From the NCBI RefSeq assembly GCF_016919245.1, contig NZ_JAFEJA010000001.1, positions 682,001-746,000 on the forward strand: a stretch of DNA of 64,000 nucleotides, in the 5' to 3' direction. The notes below the pieces were generated by a model. The model was not told where the DNA came from, ran no database searches, and saw only the letters and a list, made by a program, of their open reading frames with translations. This DNA comes from Streptomyces zhihengii. GTDB lineage: Bacteria > Actinomycetota > Actinomycetes > Streptomycetales > Streptomycetaceae. Numbering within the stretch: position 1 is the stretch's first letter; every line of letters starts with the position of its first letter. This document shows, one piece after another, positions 25,150-35,730 of this stretch. The position numbers and the translations under genes were made by a program.

Positions 25150-25788
25150 ATGGCTGATGTGCGCGCGTTCCGGGACGCGGTCACCGAGTGGGCGGCGGCC
25201 GGTACGGCCCCGCGGGCCGCGGAGTGCGCCGCGCGGGCTCGTGAACTGGCGGCGCGCCTGCGGGTGCGGACGGTGGTGCTCCTGGAGGGGCCGAGCGACT
25301 TCGCGGCCGTGGAGACGCTGGCCCGGCGGCGGGGGCGCGACCTCGGGGCCGAAGGGGTGTGCGTGCTGTCCATGGGCGGGGCGATGAGCGTGGGCCGCTA
25401 CGCGGACATCCTCGGGCCTGCCGGACTGGACCTGCGCCTGACCGGGCTGTGCGACGAGAACGAGCGCCCGTACTACGGCCGCGCCCTGGAGCGGGCCCGT
25501 GCCCCGCGCCGGGACGTGTTCGTGTGCGCGAAGGACCTGGAGGACGAACTCATCCGCGCGCTGGGCACGGCCCGGGTCGAGGAGATCGTCCGGACCGAGG
25601 GCGATCTGCGCCCCTGGCTGACCTTCACCCGGCAGTCGGCCCAGCAGGGCCGGCCCGTGCACGAGCAGCTCCGGCGCTTCCTGGGCACGAAGAAGGGCCG
25701 CAAGATCCGCTACGGCCACCTCCTGGTGGACGCCCTCGGCCCGGGGCCGGTCCCCGCACCGCTCGACGAGCTGTTCGCTCGCGTGTGA
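25150..25788 (+). CDS. Stand-alone TOPRIM domain protein (OLD-type)
   Basis: 212 residues. TVVLLEGPSDFAAVETLARR is a TOPRIM start (catalytic Glu in EGPSD), followed by a Gly-rich turn VLSMGGAMSVGRY, then LTGLCDENERPYY with the acidic cluster and FVCAKDLEDELI with a second acidic patch, as in the TOPRIM of OLD-family nucleases. The ATPase half of OLD proteins is missing; single-domain versions like this are common in actinobacteria. It may be a nuclease or nucleotidyl-transfer protein; function unproven. The ATG start follows a gap rich in tandem repeats. Confidence 0.75.
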   Translation: MADVRAFRDAVTEWAAAGTAPRAAECAARARELAARLRVRTVVLLEGPSDFAAVETLARRRGRDLGAEGVCVLSMGGAMSVGRYADILGPAGLDLRLTGLCDENERPYYGRALERARAPRRDVFVCAKDLEDELIRALGTARVEEIVRTEGDLRPWLTFTRQSAQQGRPVHEQLRRFLGTKKGRKIRYGHLLVDALGPGPVPAPLDELFARV

Positions 25789-25842
25789 CGTACGGGCAGC
25801 GGCCCCGCGGGGCTCGTATTCGGGCCGCGCGCGGCGGGCGGC

Positions 25843-26289
25843 TCACCCCCTGAGTGCGTGCTCCCGCACGGCGATCCTGGCCAGCTTGGTCAGCATCATG
25901 CCGTTGCGGATGGCGACGAGGTAGTCCACGGGCAGGCCGTGCATCCGGGTGCCGGGGCCGCGGAGCGCGTGCCAGTCGAGGGTGAAGAGGGTGTTCCCGC
26001 CCCAGGGGAGCAGGCGCATGGCGATGCGGGCGGCCCCGAAGGGGTCGGCCTTCGCCTCCAGTTCGAGCCGCCGCTCCGGCTCGCTGATGCGCACCACGCA
26101 GGTGTCGTCCAGTGTCAGCGGCCCGACGCCCACCCGTACGCTCAGCCGCGCACCGACGTCCGGCCAGTGCGGGTCCGCGCGCGTCACCTGGCGGGTGCCG
26201 GTGACCCACTCGCCGTAGCGGTGGCCGTCGGAGAGCAGACGCCAGACCTCGGCGGGCGTGCTGAGGATCAGACGGCGGGTACGGGCCAT
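25843..26289 (-). CDS. SRPBCC family protein
   Basis: 148 residues fitting a single START/Bet v1-like (SRPBCC) domain: ILSTPAEVWRLLSDGHRYGE at the N-terminus, ERRLELEAKADPFGAARIAM with a central beta region, and a C-terminal long helix VDYLVAIRNGMMLTKLARIA. These proteins bind small hydrophobic ligands; the ligand here is unknown. The ATG at 26289 has AAGGAGCGTGA upstream. It is convergent with the TOPRIM gene and separated by 166 bp from the ABC exporter on the same strand. Confidence 0.8.
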   Translation of the reverse strand: MARTRRLILSTPAEVWRLLSDGHRYGEWVTGTRQVTRADPHWPDVGARLSVRVGVGPLTLDDTCVVRISEPERRLELEAKADPFGAARIAMRLLPWGGNTLFTLDWHALRGPGTRMHGLPVDYLVAIRNGMMLTKLARIAVREHALRG

Positions 26290-26455
26290 GCCGCTCACGC
26301 TCCTTGCGGGGACGGGGGCTCGGACGGCGGCGCCGCGCACGGCGCACCGGGTGCGCCGGCCGCTCCGGCATCCGCCTCGGTGCCCTTGGCACCCTACGCA
26401 CCGCCGTTCCCGCCCCGGCCGCGACACCCCGGGCCGGGGCGGCGGGGCGGTGGCT

Positions 26456-28444
26456 TCAGGAGCGGGGTGCGTCGCGGCTGCCGGACCAGGCGCGCCAGAG
26501 CGTCGCGTACGGACCGTCCGCCGCGCGCAGTTCGTCGTGGGTGCCGCTCTCGACGACGCGGCCCGCCTCCATGACGACGATCCGGTCCGCGGCGGCGGCC
26601 TGGGTCAGCCGGTGGGCGACGACGAGGGCGGTGCGGCCGGCCAGGGCCGCGGCGGCCGAGCGCTCCAGGTGGCGGGCGCCCGCGCTGCCCGCCTCGGCGG
26701 TCGCCTCGTCGAGCACGGCGACCTCGGGGTCGGCCAGGACGAGGCGGGCGAGGGCGAGTTGCTGGGCGCGCGCCGGGTCGAGGCGGTGGCCCCCCTCGCC
26801 GACGGCGGTGGCGAGCCCCCCGGGCAGGGCCTCGGCCCAGGCGAGGGCGTCCACCGTGGCGAGCGCGGCCCGCAGTTCGGCGTCGGTGGCGCCGGGGCGG
26901 GCGAGCCGGAGGTCGTCGGCGAGCGTGCCGGTGAACACATGGACCTCCTGCGTCACCAGCGCGACGGAGGCGGCGCCCGCGGTGCCGGCGGTGACGGTGC
27001 CCGAGGTGGGCCGCTGCACGCCCGCGACGAGCCGGGCGAGTGTGGACTTCCCGGCGCCGCTGGTGCCGACCAGGGCCACGTGCTCCCCGGCGGCGAGGGT
27101 GAGGGAGACGTCGTGCAGCACGGGGCGGCCCGCGCCGTACGCGTGGCCGACGGCGTCCACGGTGACGGCCACGGACCGGGGCGCGGGTTCGGAACCGGGA
27201 GCGGCCGCGGACCGGGGCGCGGGCCCGGGAGCGGACGCCGCCTCGGGTCCGGGGCCGGTGCGCTGCGCGGGGACGGCGGCGGGGGCCGGGCCGTCGCCCG
27301 GGGCAGAACCCTCACCCGGGGCCGAGCCATCAGCCGGCGCGGAGCAGCCACCCGGGGCAGCGCCGTCCCCGGCGGCCCGGCCCAGGTCGGTGACGCCGAC
27401 CAGGCGGGCGAGGCAGGCGGCGGCCGACTGCGCGTCGTCCAGGAGCACCAGCGCCGCGTTGACGGGGCCGAAGAGGCTGTGGAAGTACAGGGCCGCGGCC
27501 GTCGCCGTGCCCACCGAGACGGCTCCGTCGCCGACCAGGAGGTATCCGGTGACGAGCACGGCGGCGAGACCGATGTACTCGGCGACGTGCAGACGGCCGT
27601 AGAAGCCGAGCACCAGGTTCACGCTGCGCATGGTGAGGCCGACGGCCGTGCGCGAGCGCGCGGCGCTCCGCTCGGTGTGCTCGTCCTCCAGCCGGTGGCC
27701 GCGAACGGTGGCGGCGCCGCCGATGGTCTCCAGCAGTTGCTGCTGCTGGGCTCCGTTGGCGACGCGCTGGTCCGCGTAGAGGGTCAGGGCCCGGCGCACG
27801 TACCAGCGGGCGGTGAGGAGCTGGACGGGCACGGCGAGGAGCGCGGCGAGCAGGAAGCGGACGTCCAGCAGGGCCATCGCCACCAGGGTGAGGACGATGG
27901 TGAGGACGGAGCGCGCCATCTCGGGGAGGGCGGAGCGGACGGCTTCGGCGACACGGGCGACGTCCCCGGTGACACGGGCGGTCAGATCGCCCGCTCCGGC
28001 GCGTTCGAGCCGGTCCGCGGGCAGGTGCAGGGCGCGTTCGACGAACTGCTCGCGCAGCCGGGCGAGGACGGTCTCGCCGAGGCGGGCGACCTGGGTCAGC
28101 CCGTAGGTGGTGGTCGCGCCCTGGGCGACGGCCACCAGCAGCAGGAGCACCACCGGGAGGGTGAGCGCGGCGGCGGGCCGGCCGTCCGCGACGATGTCGA
28201 CGACGCGGCCCAGCAGCGGCTGGACGAGCAGGCCGACCGCGGTGGCCGCGACCAGCACGCCGAGGCCGGCGGCGGCGCGTGCGCGGTCCGGCCGGACGAG
28301 GTCGCGCAGCGCCGCCCGGGTGCGGGCGGCCGTGGCGACGGGCAGCAGTTCCCTGCCCTCGCCGGCGGGCGTGTCCTCGGCGGTGGGCGGACCTCCGGCG
28401 CCGGGGGCGTCGGAGGCGTCCGGTATGCCGGAGACCGTGGTCAT
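26456..28444 (-). CDS. ABC exporter half-transporter, subunit with intact Walker motifs
   Basis: 662 residues: N-terminal extension, six-helix exporter membrane domain (about 60-340), a 70-residue Pro/Ala/Gly/Ser linker (about 355-425) and an ATPase domain. Walker A is canonical ([13 protein letters not shown]) and Walker B is [11 protein letters not shown], with an H-loop in VVAHRLTQ. The ABC signature is lost: LSGGQ is replaced by [10 protein letters not shown]. It pairs with the upstream gene, which has the reverse defects, so each heterodimer has one good ATP site. It overlaps the upstream subunit by 4 bp. An iron box precedes the pair, so the cargo may be iron or siderophore related (inference). 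Confidence 0.88.
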   Translation of the reverse strand: MTTVSGIPDASDAPGAGGPPTAEDTPAGEGRELLPVATAARTRAALRDLVRPDRARAAAGLGVLVAATAVGLLVQPLLGRVVDIVADGRPAAALTLPVVLLLLVAVAQGATTTYGLTQVARLGETVLARLREQFVERALHLPADRLERAGAGDLTARVTGDVARVAEAVRSALPEMARSVLTIVLTLVAMALLDVRFLLAALLAVPVQLLTARWYVRRALTLYADQRVANGAQQQQLLETIGGAATVRGHRLEDEHTERSAARSRTAVGLTMRSVNLVLGFYGRLHVAEYIGLAAVLVTGYLLVGDGAVSVGTATAAALYFHSLFGPVNAALVLLDDAQSAAACLARLVGVTDLGRAAGDGAAPGGCSAPADGSAPGEGSAPGDGPAPAAVPAQRTGPGPEAASAPGPAPRSAAAPGSEPAPRSVAVTVDAVGHAYGAGRPVLHDVSLTLAAGEHVALVGTSGAGKSTLARLVAGVQRPTSGTVTAGTAGAASVALVTQEVHVFTGTLADDLRLARPGATDAELRAALATVDALAWAEALPGGLATAVGEGGHRLDPARAQQLALARLVLADPEVAVLDEATAEAGSAGARHLERSAAAALAGRTALVVAHRLTQAAAADRIVVMEAGRVVESGTHDELRAADGPYATLWRAWSGSRDAPRS

Positions 28445-30180
28445 GTGAGCACCGCCGCGCGGTAGACGGGATGGGAGCGGACGAGTTCCTGGTGGGGGGC
28501 ATCGGCCGTGACGGTGCCGCCGTCGATCAGGACCACCCGGTCCGTGGCGGCGAGCAGCGCCGGGCTGCTGGTGACCAGGACGGTGGTGCGTTCGGCCCGG
28601 GCGCGGCGGATGCCGGCGGCGATCCGTGCCTCGGTGGCGGCGTCCACCGCGGTGGTCGGGTCGTGGACCACCAGGACGCCGCGGTCGGCGGCCAGGGCGC
28701 GGGCCAGGGCGACCCGCTGGCGCTGGCCGCCGGAGAGGGAGCTGCCGCGCTCGCCGATCTGTGCCGCGGTGCCGCCGGGGAGCGCGGCGGCGACCTCGTC
28801 GACGGCCGCGGCCTCCATGGCGGGCCGCGGGTCGGTGTCCGGCGGCGCGGCGGCGGTCACGTTCTCGGCGAGGGTGCCGGCGAAGAGCTGGGCGTCGTGC
28901 TCGGCCACCAGCAGGACGGACCGCAGGGCCTCGGGGGCGAGCCGGGTGAGCGGTACGCCGTCGAGCTCGACGCTGCCCCGGTCCGGGTCGCTGCGCCGGG
29001 CCAGGCAGTGCAGCAGGGCGGCGGCGTGGGCGGGGTCGGTGACGACCACGCCGAGGTGTTCGCCGGGCCGCACGGTGAGGTCGACGGCGTCGAGCCCTCC
29101 GTGGCCGAGCCCGCGCAGGCGCAGTTCGCCGGCGGCGGGGGTGACGGGCCGGCCGGTGCCGCCGCCGGTCTCGCCGGGCGAGGCGAGCACGTCGGCGATC
29201 CGCGCGGCGGAGGCGCGGCCCCTGGCGAACTCGGCGCCGACGCGGGCGAGCACGCTGATCGGGCCGGGCAGGAAGAGCGCGAGGCCGACGGCCGACACCA
29301 GGGCGCCCAGGCCGATGGAGCCGCTCAGCACGAGCCGTCCGCCGACGAGGGCGACCAGGGCGATGAAGGCGCCGGTCAGGGTGAGCATCAGGCCGGTCTG
29401 GAGGGCCTCGGCGCGGGCGGCGCGCACGTTCGCGTCCCGCGAGGCCCGGCTGGTGGCCCGGTAGCGGCCGACGGCGGTGGCCTCGGCCCGCAGGCCCTTC
29501 AGCACCCGGACGCCGGCGACCAGGTCGGCGGCGACGCCGGAGGCGTGCGCGGCGCGTTCCTGCTCGGCCTCGCTGCGGTGCTCCAGCGGACGGGCCAGCA
29601 GGTGCCCGAGGGCCATCAGCACCGGGGCGCCCACCAGCACCAGCAGTCCGAGCGGGAGGGAGGCCCGGAGCAGCAGCACGGCTCCCGCGACGACGCCGAC
29701 GACGGCGGAGATGCCGAGGGTGAGGGCCATGTTGAGCGAGCCCACCCGGCGGGCGTCCTCGGTCGCCACGTTCACCAGGGCGCCGGGCGGGCGGCCGGTC
29801 TCGGCGCCGGCGTGCGGTGCGAGGACCCGGCCGACGACGTCCATGCGCAGCCGGTGGGCGGCCTGTTCGGCGGCGCGTTCGCCGGCCCGGGCACCGAAGC
29901 GGAAGCCGAACGACAGCATGGCGTAGACGACGGCGAGCACCACGAGCCAGCCGGCGAGGGCCGCCCCGTCGGGCCGGATCACGGCCCGGTCGACGATCAG
30001 GCCGATGAGGACCGGGACGAGCGCCTCGCCGATCTGGTGCGCCGCGCCGAGCACCGATCCGACGGCGACGTCGCGGCGCTGTCCGGCGACGGCGCGGCGG
30101 ATGACGCCGCGCCCGGACCTGTCAGCCTCAGCCTGCACGGCCGGCCCCCCGAAACGGTGTGGACGAATGGCTTCGGCCAC
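28441..30180 (-). CDS. ABC exporter half-transporter, subunit with degenerate Walker motifs
   Basis: 579 residues: six-helix membrane domain (about 35-320) and ATPase domain. The signature [15 protein letters not shown] is intact, but Walker A reads [14 protein letters not shown] without the GKS/T triplet and Walker B reads [12 protein letters not shown], with the catalytic Glu changed to Asp and the preceding Asp to His. This subunit probably cannot hydrolyse ATP in its own site. The annotated start is GTG at 30180, with GGAGGG too close to it; GTG at 30138 with GGGGGG upstream is a good alternative. It is first gene of a two-gene operon behind an iron box. Confidence 0.85.
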   Translation of the reverse strand: MAEAIRPHRFGGPAVQAEADRSGRGVIRRAVAGQRRDVAVGSVLGAAHQIGEALVPVLIGLIVDRAVIRPDGAALAGWLVVLAVVYAMLSFGFRFGARAGERAAEQAAHRLRMDVVGRVLAPHAGAETGRPPGALVNVATEDARRVGSLNMALTLGISAVVGVVAGAVLLLRASLPLGLLVLVGAPVLMALGHLLARPLEHRSEAEQERAAHASGVAADLVAGVRVLKGLRAEATAVGRYRATSRASRDANVRAARAEALQTGLMLTLTGAFIALVALVGGRLVLSGSIGLGALVSAVGLALFLPGPISVLARVGAEFARGRASAARIADVLASPGETGGGTGRPVTPAAGELRLRGLGHGGLDAVDLTVRPGEHLGVVVTDPAHAAALLHCLARRSDPDRGSVELDGVPLTRLAPEALRSVLLVAEHDAQLFAGTLAENVTAAAPPDTDPRPAMEAAAVDEVAAALPGGTAAQIGERGSSLSGGQRQRVALARALAADRGVLVVHDPTTAVDAATEARIAAGIRRARAERTTVLVTSSPALLAATDRVVLIDGGTVTADAPHQELVRSHPVYRAAVLT

Positions 30181-30195
30181 CCCTCCGACCGAAAC

Positions 30196-30214
30196 GAAGG
30201 CAAGGCTAACCTAA
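30196..30214 (-). promoter_or_regulatory. Iron box (DmdR/IdeR-type operator)
   Basis: On the minus strand the sequence reads TTAGGTTAGCCTTGCCTTC, matching the actinobacterial iron-box palindrome TTAGGTTAGGCTAACCTAA at 14 of 19 positions, with the left half perfect. It is 16-34 bp upstream of the GTG of the ABC exporter operon, where an iron-loaded DmdR/IdeR repressor would block transcription. Confidence 0.75.
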
Positions 30215-30258
30215 TTCGGCGATCACGGGGGCGCCGCCCGCCGCCGCGCCCCCGCGCC

Positions 30259-30484
30259 GGCGGGCTACCAGCGGTGGTGCACCCCGGCGCGGATGCGGCG
30301 GTCGTACAGGTCCCGCACGGCGTCCAGCGTCTCCCCGGGCAGCGGCGGCGCCGCGGCGGCGGCCGCGTTGGCGGGCTACCAGCGGTGGTGCACCCCGGCG
30401 CGGATGCGGCGGTCGTACAGGTCCCGCACGGCGTCCAGCGTCTCCCCGGGCAGCGGCGGCGCCGCGGCGGCGGCCGCGTTGGCG
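30259..30484. repeat. Perfect tandem duplication of the aldo/keto reductase 3' end
   Basis: 115 bp at 30259-30373 are identical to 30370-30484 with an offset of exactly 111 bp (37 codons). The repeated segment encodes the last 37 codons and TAG stop of the aldo/keto reductase plus a few flanking bases. The gene reads through the upstream copy only; the second copy lies beyond the stop as a relic. Confidence 0.95.
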
Positions 30485-31359
30485 CGGGCCTGGTCGGCGG
30501 ACCGGGCGCCGGGGATCACGCTGGTCACGCCCGGCTGCTGGACGATCCAGCGCAGCGCGGCGGCCGCCGGCGCCCGCTCGGGGCCGGTGATCTCCGCGAA
30601 CTCGGCCGCCGCAGCGACACCGGTGGCGAAGTCCACGCCGGAGAACGTCTCCCCCTGGTCGAACGCCTCGCCGTGGCGGTTGTACGTCCGGTGGTCGTCG
30701 GCCGCGAAGACGGTGTCCACGGTGTACCTGCCCGACAGCAGACCGGAGGCGAGCGGCACCCGCGCGATGATGCCGACACCGGCGTCGGCGGCCGCCGGCA
30801 GCACCTCGTCGAGCGGCTTCAGCCGGAACGGGTTGAGGATGATCTGCACGGAGGCGGTACCCGGCCTGGCGATCGCGGCGAGCGCCTCCGCGCAGGTCTC
30901 CACACTGACGCCGTACGCCGCGATCCGGTCCTCCGCGACCAGCGTGTCCAGCGCGTCGAAGACCTCGTCCGACGAGTACACGGCGGTCGGCGGGCAGTGG
31001 AGCTGCACCAGGTCGAGCCGGTCCACACCGAGGTTCGCGCGCGAACGGTCGTTCCAGGCGCGGAAGTTGTCCAGGACGTAGTTCTCCGGGACCTGGTCGG
31101 CGCGCCGGCCCATCTTGGTGGCGACGAACACCCCCGCGTCGGGGCGCTCGCGGAGATAGCGGCCGATGAACTGCTCGCTGCGTCCGTCGCCGTAGACGTC
31201 GGCGGTGTCGAAGAAGGTGACACCCGCCTCGACCGCCGCGTCGAGGACGCCGAGCGCGTCGCCCTCGGCGACGTCACCCCAGTCGGCGCCCAACTGCCAT
31301 GTGCCGAGCCCGACGACGGAGACGTCGCGGCCGGTCCTGCCGAGTACCCGCTGTTCCAT
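30376..31359 (-). CDS. Aldo/keto reductase
   Basis: 327 residues of the NADPH-dependent aldo/keto reductase superfamily (YajO/Tas-like group). The opening LGRTGRDVSVVGLGTWQLGA, the catalytic-site pieces FFDTADVYGDGRSE (Asp, Tyr) and FVATKMGRR (Lys), LDLVQLHCPP (His) and the cofactor loop VTSVIPGARSADQ are all in place. The typical ending PGETLDAVRDLYD is present. The physiological substrate is unknown. A perfect copy of the last 37 codons follows directly after the stop. It is in the same direction as the iron-box-controlled ABC genes but has its own start and is 196 bp away. Confidence 0.9.
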   Translation of the reverse strand: MEQRVLGRTGRDVSVVGLGTWQLGADWGDVAEGDALGVLDAAVEAGVTFFDTADVYGDGRSEQFIGRYLRERPDAGVFVATKMGRRADQVPENYVLDNFRAWNDRSRANLGVDRLDLVQLHCPPTAVYSSDEVFDALDTLVAEDRIAAYGVSVETCAEALAAIARPGTASVQIILNPFRLKPLDEVLPAAADAGVGIIARVPLASGLLSGRYTVDTVFAADDHRTYNRHGEAFDQGETFSGVDFATGVAAAAEFAEITGPERAPAAAALRWIVQQPGVTSVIPGARSADQARANAAAAAAPPLPGETLDAVRDLYDRRIRAGVHHRW

Positions 31360-31465
31360 GCGCGCATCCTATGCGGCCCGCCGCCGCCCGACCGGGCCCG
31401 GGTCGCGCGCGTCGCCGCACGTCACACGGGGTCGACGCCGCTCCGCGGACGGCCCCGCGCACGGC

Positions 31466-32479
31466 TCAGCGGCGCATCGGCAGCTCCGTCAGTCCGGCGA
31501 GTTCGGCGTCGGTCGCCGGGCGCAGCAGCGACAGGATGCGGCGGGCGGCGGCGAGGTCCGCCCCGGGGCCGTCGAGCGTCACCGTGTGGACCAGACCGCC
31601 CGCGTCCAGGCGCAGTTCGCGGTACGGCCGGTCGCCTCCCCAGGCCACCAGCAGGCGTCCTCCGCCGTCGTCGGTGCAGACGACCGGGTCGCCGAGGGGG
31701 ACGGGGCAGCCCGCCGCGTCGGCGCGGCGGTGGTCCTGCCCCGCGCGGGCCACACCGAGGTGGAGCCGTGGCGAGCCGGCCCGCTCGTAGTCGGCGCCGA
31801 AGCCGTCCTCGCTCGCGCCCAGCACCTGCACGGTCCAGCCCGGCGGCGGGTCCCCGAGCCGCAGCATCGCCCGGTCCACGCCGTTGGCGGCGATCCACTC
31901 GTCGAGGGTGGGCGGCCGGGTGGCGTCCAGGGCCGCCCAGCCGCCGCCCGCGGCGAGCGCGGCGGCCGTCCCGAGGGCGCCCAGCCGGACGCGCGCCCCG
32001 GGGACGAAGAGCGCGGCGGCCACCGCGTAGCAGGCGCCGCCGGCCAGGTGGACGGGCAGTGCGGTCTCCAGGTGGTCGACGCGGTACCCGACCACCACCG
32101 CGGCCGCGCCGAGGGTGCCCAGCGCCCAGACGCCCGCCGCCCAGGCCCAGAGCCCGGCCCGGCCCGCCGTGAGCGGCACCCCCGCGCGGACACGGGCGCC
32201 TGGGGCGTCTTGCGCAAGTCCCTCCCGGCCCGCCGCAGGCCCAGCCCTTCGGGCGGACGGAGCTACGTTCGCCACACGCCCCAGCAGTGCCAGCAGGGCC
32301 ACCGCCAGGGCGGCGACCACCGCGAGGAGACCGGCGGCCCACGGCAGGCTCCCGGCGAACAGGCCGACGAGCACGGCCTGCGACTGGACGGCGCTCAGGG
32401 CGCAGCCGGCCAGCCAGACGGCGACGAGATGGACGGCGACGGGCACGGTGTCGTTCCTGCGGGTCACGGAAACGATCAC
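31466..32479 (-). CDS. Hypothetical membrane protein
   Basis: About 337 residues. Four or five hydrophobic segments occupy the first 180 residues (VPVAVHLVAVWLAGCALSAV, LPWAAGLLAVVAALAVALLA, LWAWAAGVWALGTLGAAAVV, LAGGACYAVAAALFV). The C-terminal 150 residues look like a soluble beta-rich domain (GWTVQVLGASEDGFGADYER, RLLVAWGGDRPYRELRLDAG). No known domain is recognised. The start is uncertain: the longest frame begins with TTG at 32539; GTG at 32479 is listed because it sits just before the first membrane span, without a strong ribosome site. Confidence 0.6.
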   Translation of the reverse strand: MIVSVTRRNDTVPVAVHLVAVWLAGCALSAVQSQAVLVGLFAGSLPWAAGLLAVVAALAVALLALLGRVANVAPSARRAGPAAGREGLAQDAPGARVRAGVPLTAGRAGLWAWAAGVWALGTLGAAAVVVGYRVDHLETALPVHLAGGACYAVAAALFVPGARVRLGALGTAAALAAGGGWAALDATRPPTLDEWIAANGVDRAMLRLGDPPPGWTVQVLGASEDGFGADYERAGSPRLHLGVARAGQDHRRADAAGCPVPLGDPVVCTDDGGGRLLVAWGGDRPYRELRLDAGGLVHTVTLDGPGADLAAARRILSLLRPATDAELAGLTELPMRR

Positions 32480-32620
32480 GCCGCCCCGGCCGTCCCGGTT
32501 CCGGCGGGGGCGCCGGCGCCCGCATGAGGTGTGCCACAACCGCGGGCCGCGCCTGTCGTGCGCGCCGCCCGCTCTGGTACATCTGGCAGAACCCGTTCGA
32601 TTTCACCCGGAAGCACCGCC

Positions 32621-32872
32621 ATGAACCAGCGCCCCGACCCCGACCACCTGACCTTCACCGTCGACCTCACCGTGGAGGAGGCCCGCAGGCGGGCCGAGGT
32701 GGTCGCGGCGCTCGGACCCGACTGGGACCCGGTGGCCGTGCTCCGCGCGGAGCAGGAGGCGCACGCCCTGCTCTACTCGGGGCTCGACGCGGAGCAGCGG
32801 CGGATCCACTCGATGCTGGTGGCGGCGGGTGTGCTGCCCGGACAGGAGCCCGGCCGTGCGGCTTCCCATTGA
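32621..32872 (+). CDS. Small hypothetical protein
   Basis: 83 residues, acidic and helical: HLTFTVDLTVEEARRRAEVV, ALGPDWDPVAVLRAEQEAHA, then LDAEQRRIHSMLVAAGVLP. No membrane span or cysteine. The ATG is preceded by a weak GGAAG (CCGGAAGCACCGCC). Its last codons overlap the start of the following zinc-ribbon gene by 17 bp, so the two are cotranslated. Comparable small proteins exist in streptomycetes, but no function is known. Confidence 0.65.
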   Translation: MNQRPDPDHLTFTVDLTVEEARRRAEVVAALGPDWDPVAVLRAEQEAHALLYSGLDAEQRRIHSMLVAAGVLPGQEPGRAASH

Positions 32873-33077
32873 TCCGCACGCCGACCGGGCCCGCCGCGCC
32901 TGGGTGGCGTGTCCCGGGTGCGACGACACCCGTGGCTGCGAGCCGTGCGAGCAGCGGCGCAACTGCCCGGAGCACTGGCGCTACCTGATCTCCAACCAGG
33001 GGCCGAGGGTCCATCTGCAGTGCCCGAACTGCACCCACACCTGGACCCTCGACACCGGCCGCGGCGCCTGGGGCTGA
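32856..33077 (+). CDS. Small zinc-ribbon-like protein
   Basis: 73 residues from a GTG start inside the end of the preceding gene. It has many paired cysteines: ACPGCDDTRGCEPCEQRRNC then QCPNCTHTWTLDTG. The first CxxC and the last CxxC (about 15-18 and 55-58) look like the halves of a zinc ribbon; the extra CEPC and C may bind a second metal or be a linker. It ends 3 bp before the convergent hypE stop. It may be a nucleic-acid or protein-binding adaptor; function unknown. Confidence 0.6.
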   Translation: MRLPIDPHADRARRAWVACPGCDDTRGCEPCEQRRNCPEHWRYLISNQGPRVHLQCPNCTHTWTLDTGRGAWG

Positions 33078-33080
33078 CGC

Positions 33081-34158
33081 TCAGCAGATCCGCGGGAGCT
33101 GCTCGCCGAGCGGCATGTCCACCACCCGGGTGCCGCCGAGCGCGGTCCGCGCGACGACCATCCCCGGGTGGGCCTCGACCGCCTCCCCGATCACCGCGGC
33201 ACCCGCGCCCAGCGGGTGGGCCCGCATGGCCGCCAGGACGGCGTCGGCGTGCTCGCGCGGGACGAAGGCGACGAGCTTGCCCTCGTTGGCCACGTACATC
33301 GGGTCGAGGCCGAGGACCGCGCACGCCCCGGCCACGGGTGCGGGGACGGGCACGGCGCGCTCCTGGACGACGACTCCGGTGCCCGAGGCGGCGGCGATCT
33401 CGTTGAGCGCGGCGGCCAGCCCGCCGCGGGTGGGGTCGCGCAGCACATGGAGGTCCGGCGTCACCGCGAGCATCGCCCCGACCAGGTCGCCGAGCGCCGC
33501 GCAGTCGCTCTCGACGGCGGTCCCGAACTCCAGGCCCTCGCGCACGCTCATGATCGCGACGCCGTGCACGCCGATGTCGCCGCTGACGATCACCACGTCA
33601 CCGGGGACGACGCGCTCGGGGCGCAGGTCGACGCCGTCGGGGATCAGCCCGATCCCGGAGGTGTTGATGTAGACGCCGTCCCCGTGCCCGGCCTCGACGA
33701 CCTTGGTGTCGCCGGTGACGACCCGGACCCCGGCGGTGCGGGCCGCCGCGCCGAGGGCGTCGGCCACCCGGGCGACCGTCTCGATGCCGACGCCCTCCTC
33801 CAGGATGAAGCCGCAGGAGAGGTAGGCGGCGCGGGCCCCGCTCATGGCGAGGTCGTTGACGGTGCCGTTGACGGCGAGGTCGCCGATGCTGCCGCCGGGG
33901 AAGAACAGCGGGCGCACCACGAAGGAGTCGGTGGAGAACGCCAGCCGGGCGCCGCCGAGTTCGAGGGCGGCCGCGTCGGTGGTGGCGCTCAGCCCGGGCC
34001 CGCCGTAGGCGGGCGCGAAGACCTGCTCGATCAGTTCGGCGGACAGGGCCCCGCCGCCGCCGTGGCCCATGACCACCCGCTGCTGGTCCCTCAGGGGCGC
34101 CGGGCAGGTCCAGGAGAGCATGTCGGGCGCCTGGGGGCGCACGGCGGCTCCGGTGGTG

Positions 34159-34166
<8 letters not shown>
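33081..34166 (-). CDS. hypE: Hydrogenase maturation protein HypE
   Basis: 361 residues. HypE is a PurM-like ATPase that dehydrates the carbamoyl group on its C-terminal cysteine to thiocyanate, the source of the CN ligands of the [NiFe] centre. The glycine-rich [20 protein letters not shown] at the start, [20 protein letters not shown] and the strict C-terminal PRIC with the acceptor cysteine are present. It is the last gene of the hypABFCDE series and overlaps hypD by 8 bp. Confidence 0.96.
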
Positions 34167-35399
<1,233 letters not shown>

Positions 35400-35403
<4 letters not shown>

Positions 35404-35720
35404 CGCTGCACCTCTCCGGCGGTGCCGTCGGGCACCTGCCGCTCGAACCCGTCCTCCCCGGCGGCCGCCTCCCACGGGTCGCCGAACTCCTCCTGGAGCA
35501 TGCCGAGGGTCTCGAACAGCTCCAGCGTCCTGCGGGCCGACTCCTCGTCCAGGCGCTGGAGCGCGAACCCGACGTGGACGACGGCGTACTCACCGGGCTT
35601 CAGGTCCGGCAGGTACTCCAGGCAGACCTCCTTGACCACTCCGCCGAAGTCGACGGTGGCCATCCGGGTGCCGTCCCGGTCCTCCACCTCCAGGACCCTT
35701 CCGGGTACCGCAAGGCACAT
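35400..35720 (-). CDS. hypC: Hydrogenase assembly chaperone HypC
   Basis: 106 residues. The obligatory N-terminal [13 protein letters not shown] with Cys2, which binds iron and the large subunit precursor, is present, followed by [20 protein letters not shown] and [20 protein letters not shown]. The last 25 residues are a longer, acidic extension than in classical HypC (about 80 residues). GGAGAG precedes the ATG by 4 bases. It is coupled to hypD by a GTGA overlap and starts 10 bp after hypF. Confidence 0.96.
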
Positions 35721-35730
35721 GCGTCTCTCC

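Noticed and set aside
35404..35475. Longer HypD start at 35475
   Set aside because: The extra residues lie inside hypC in another frame; the conserved HypD opening (KYIDEF) begins at the GTG that overlaps the hypC stop.
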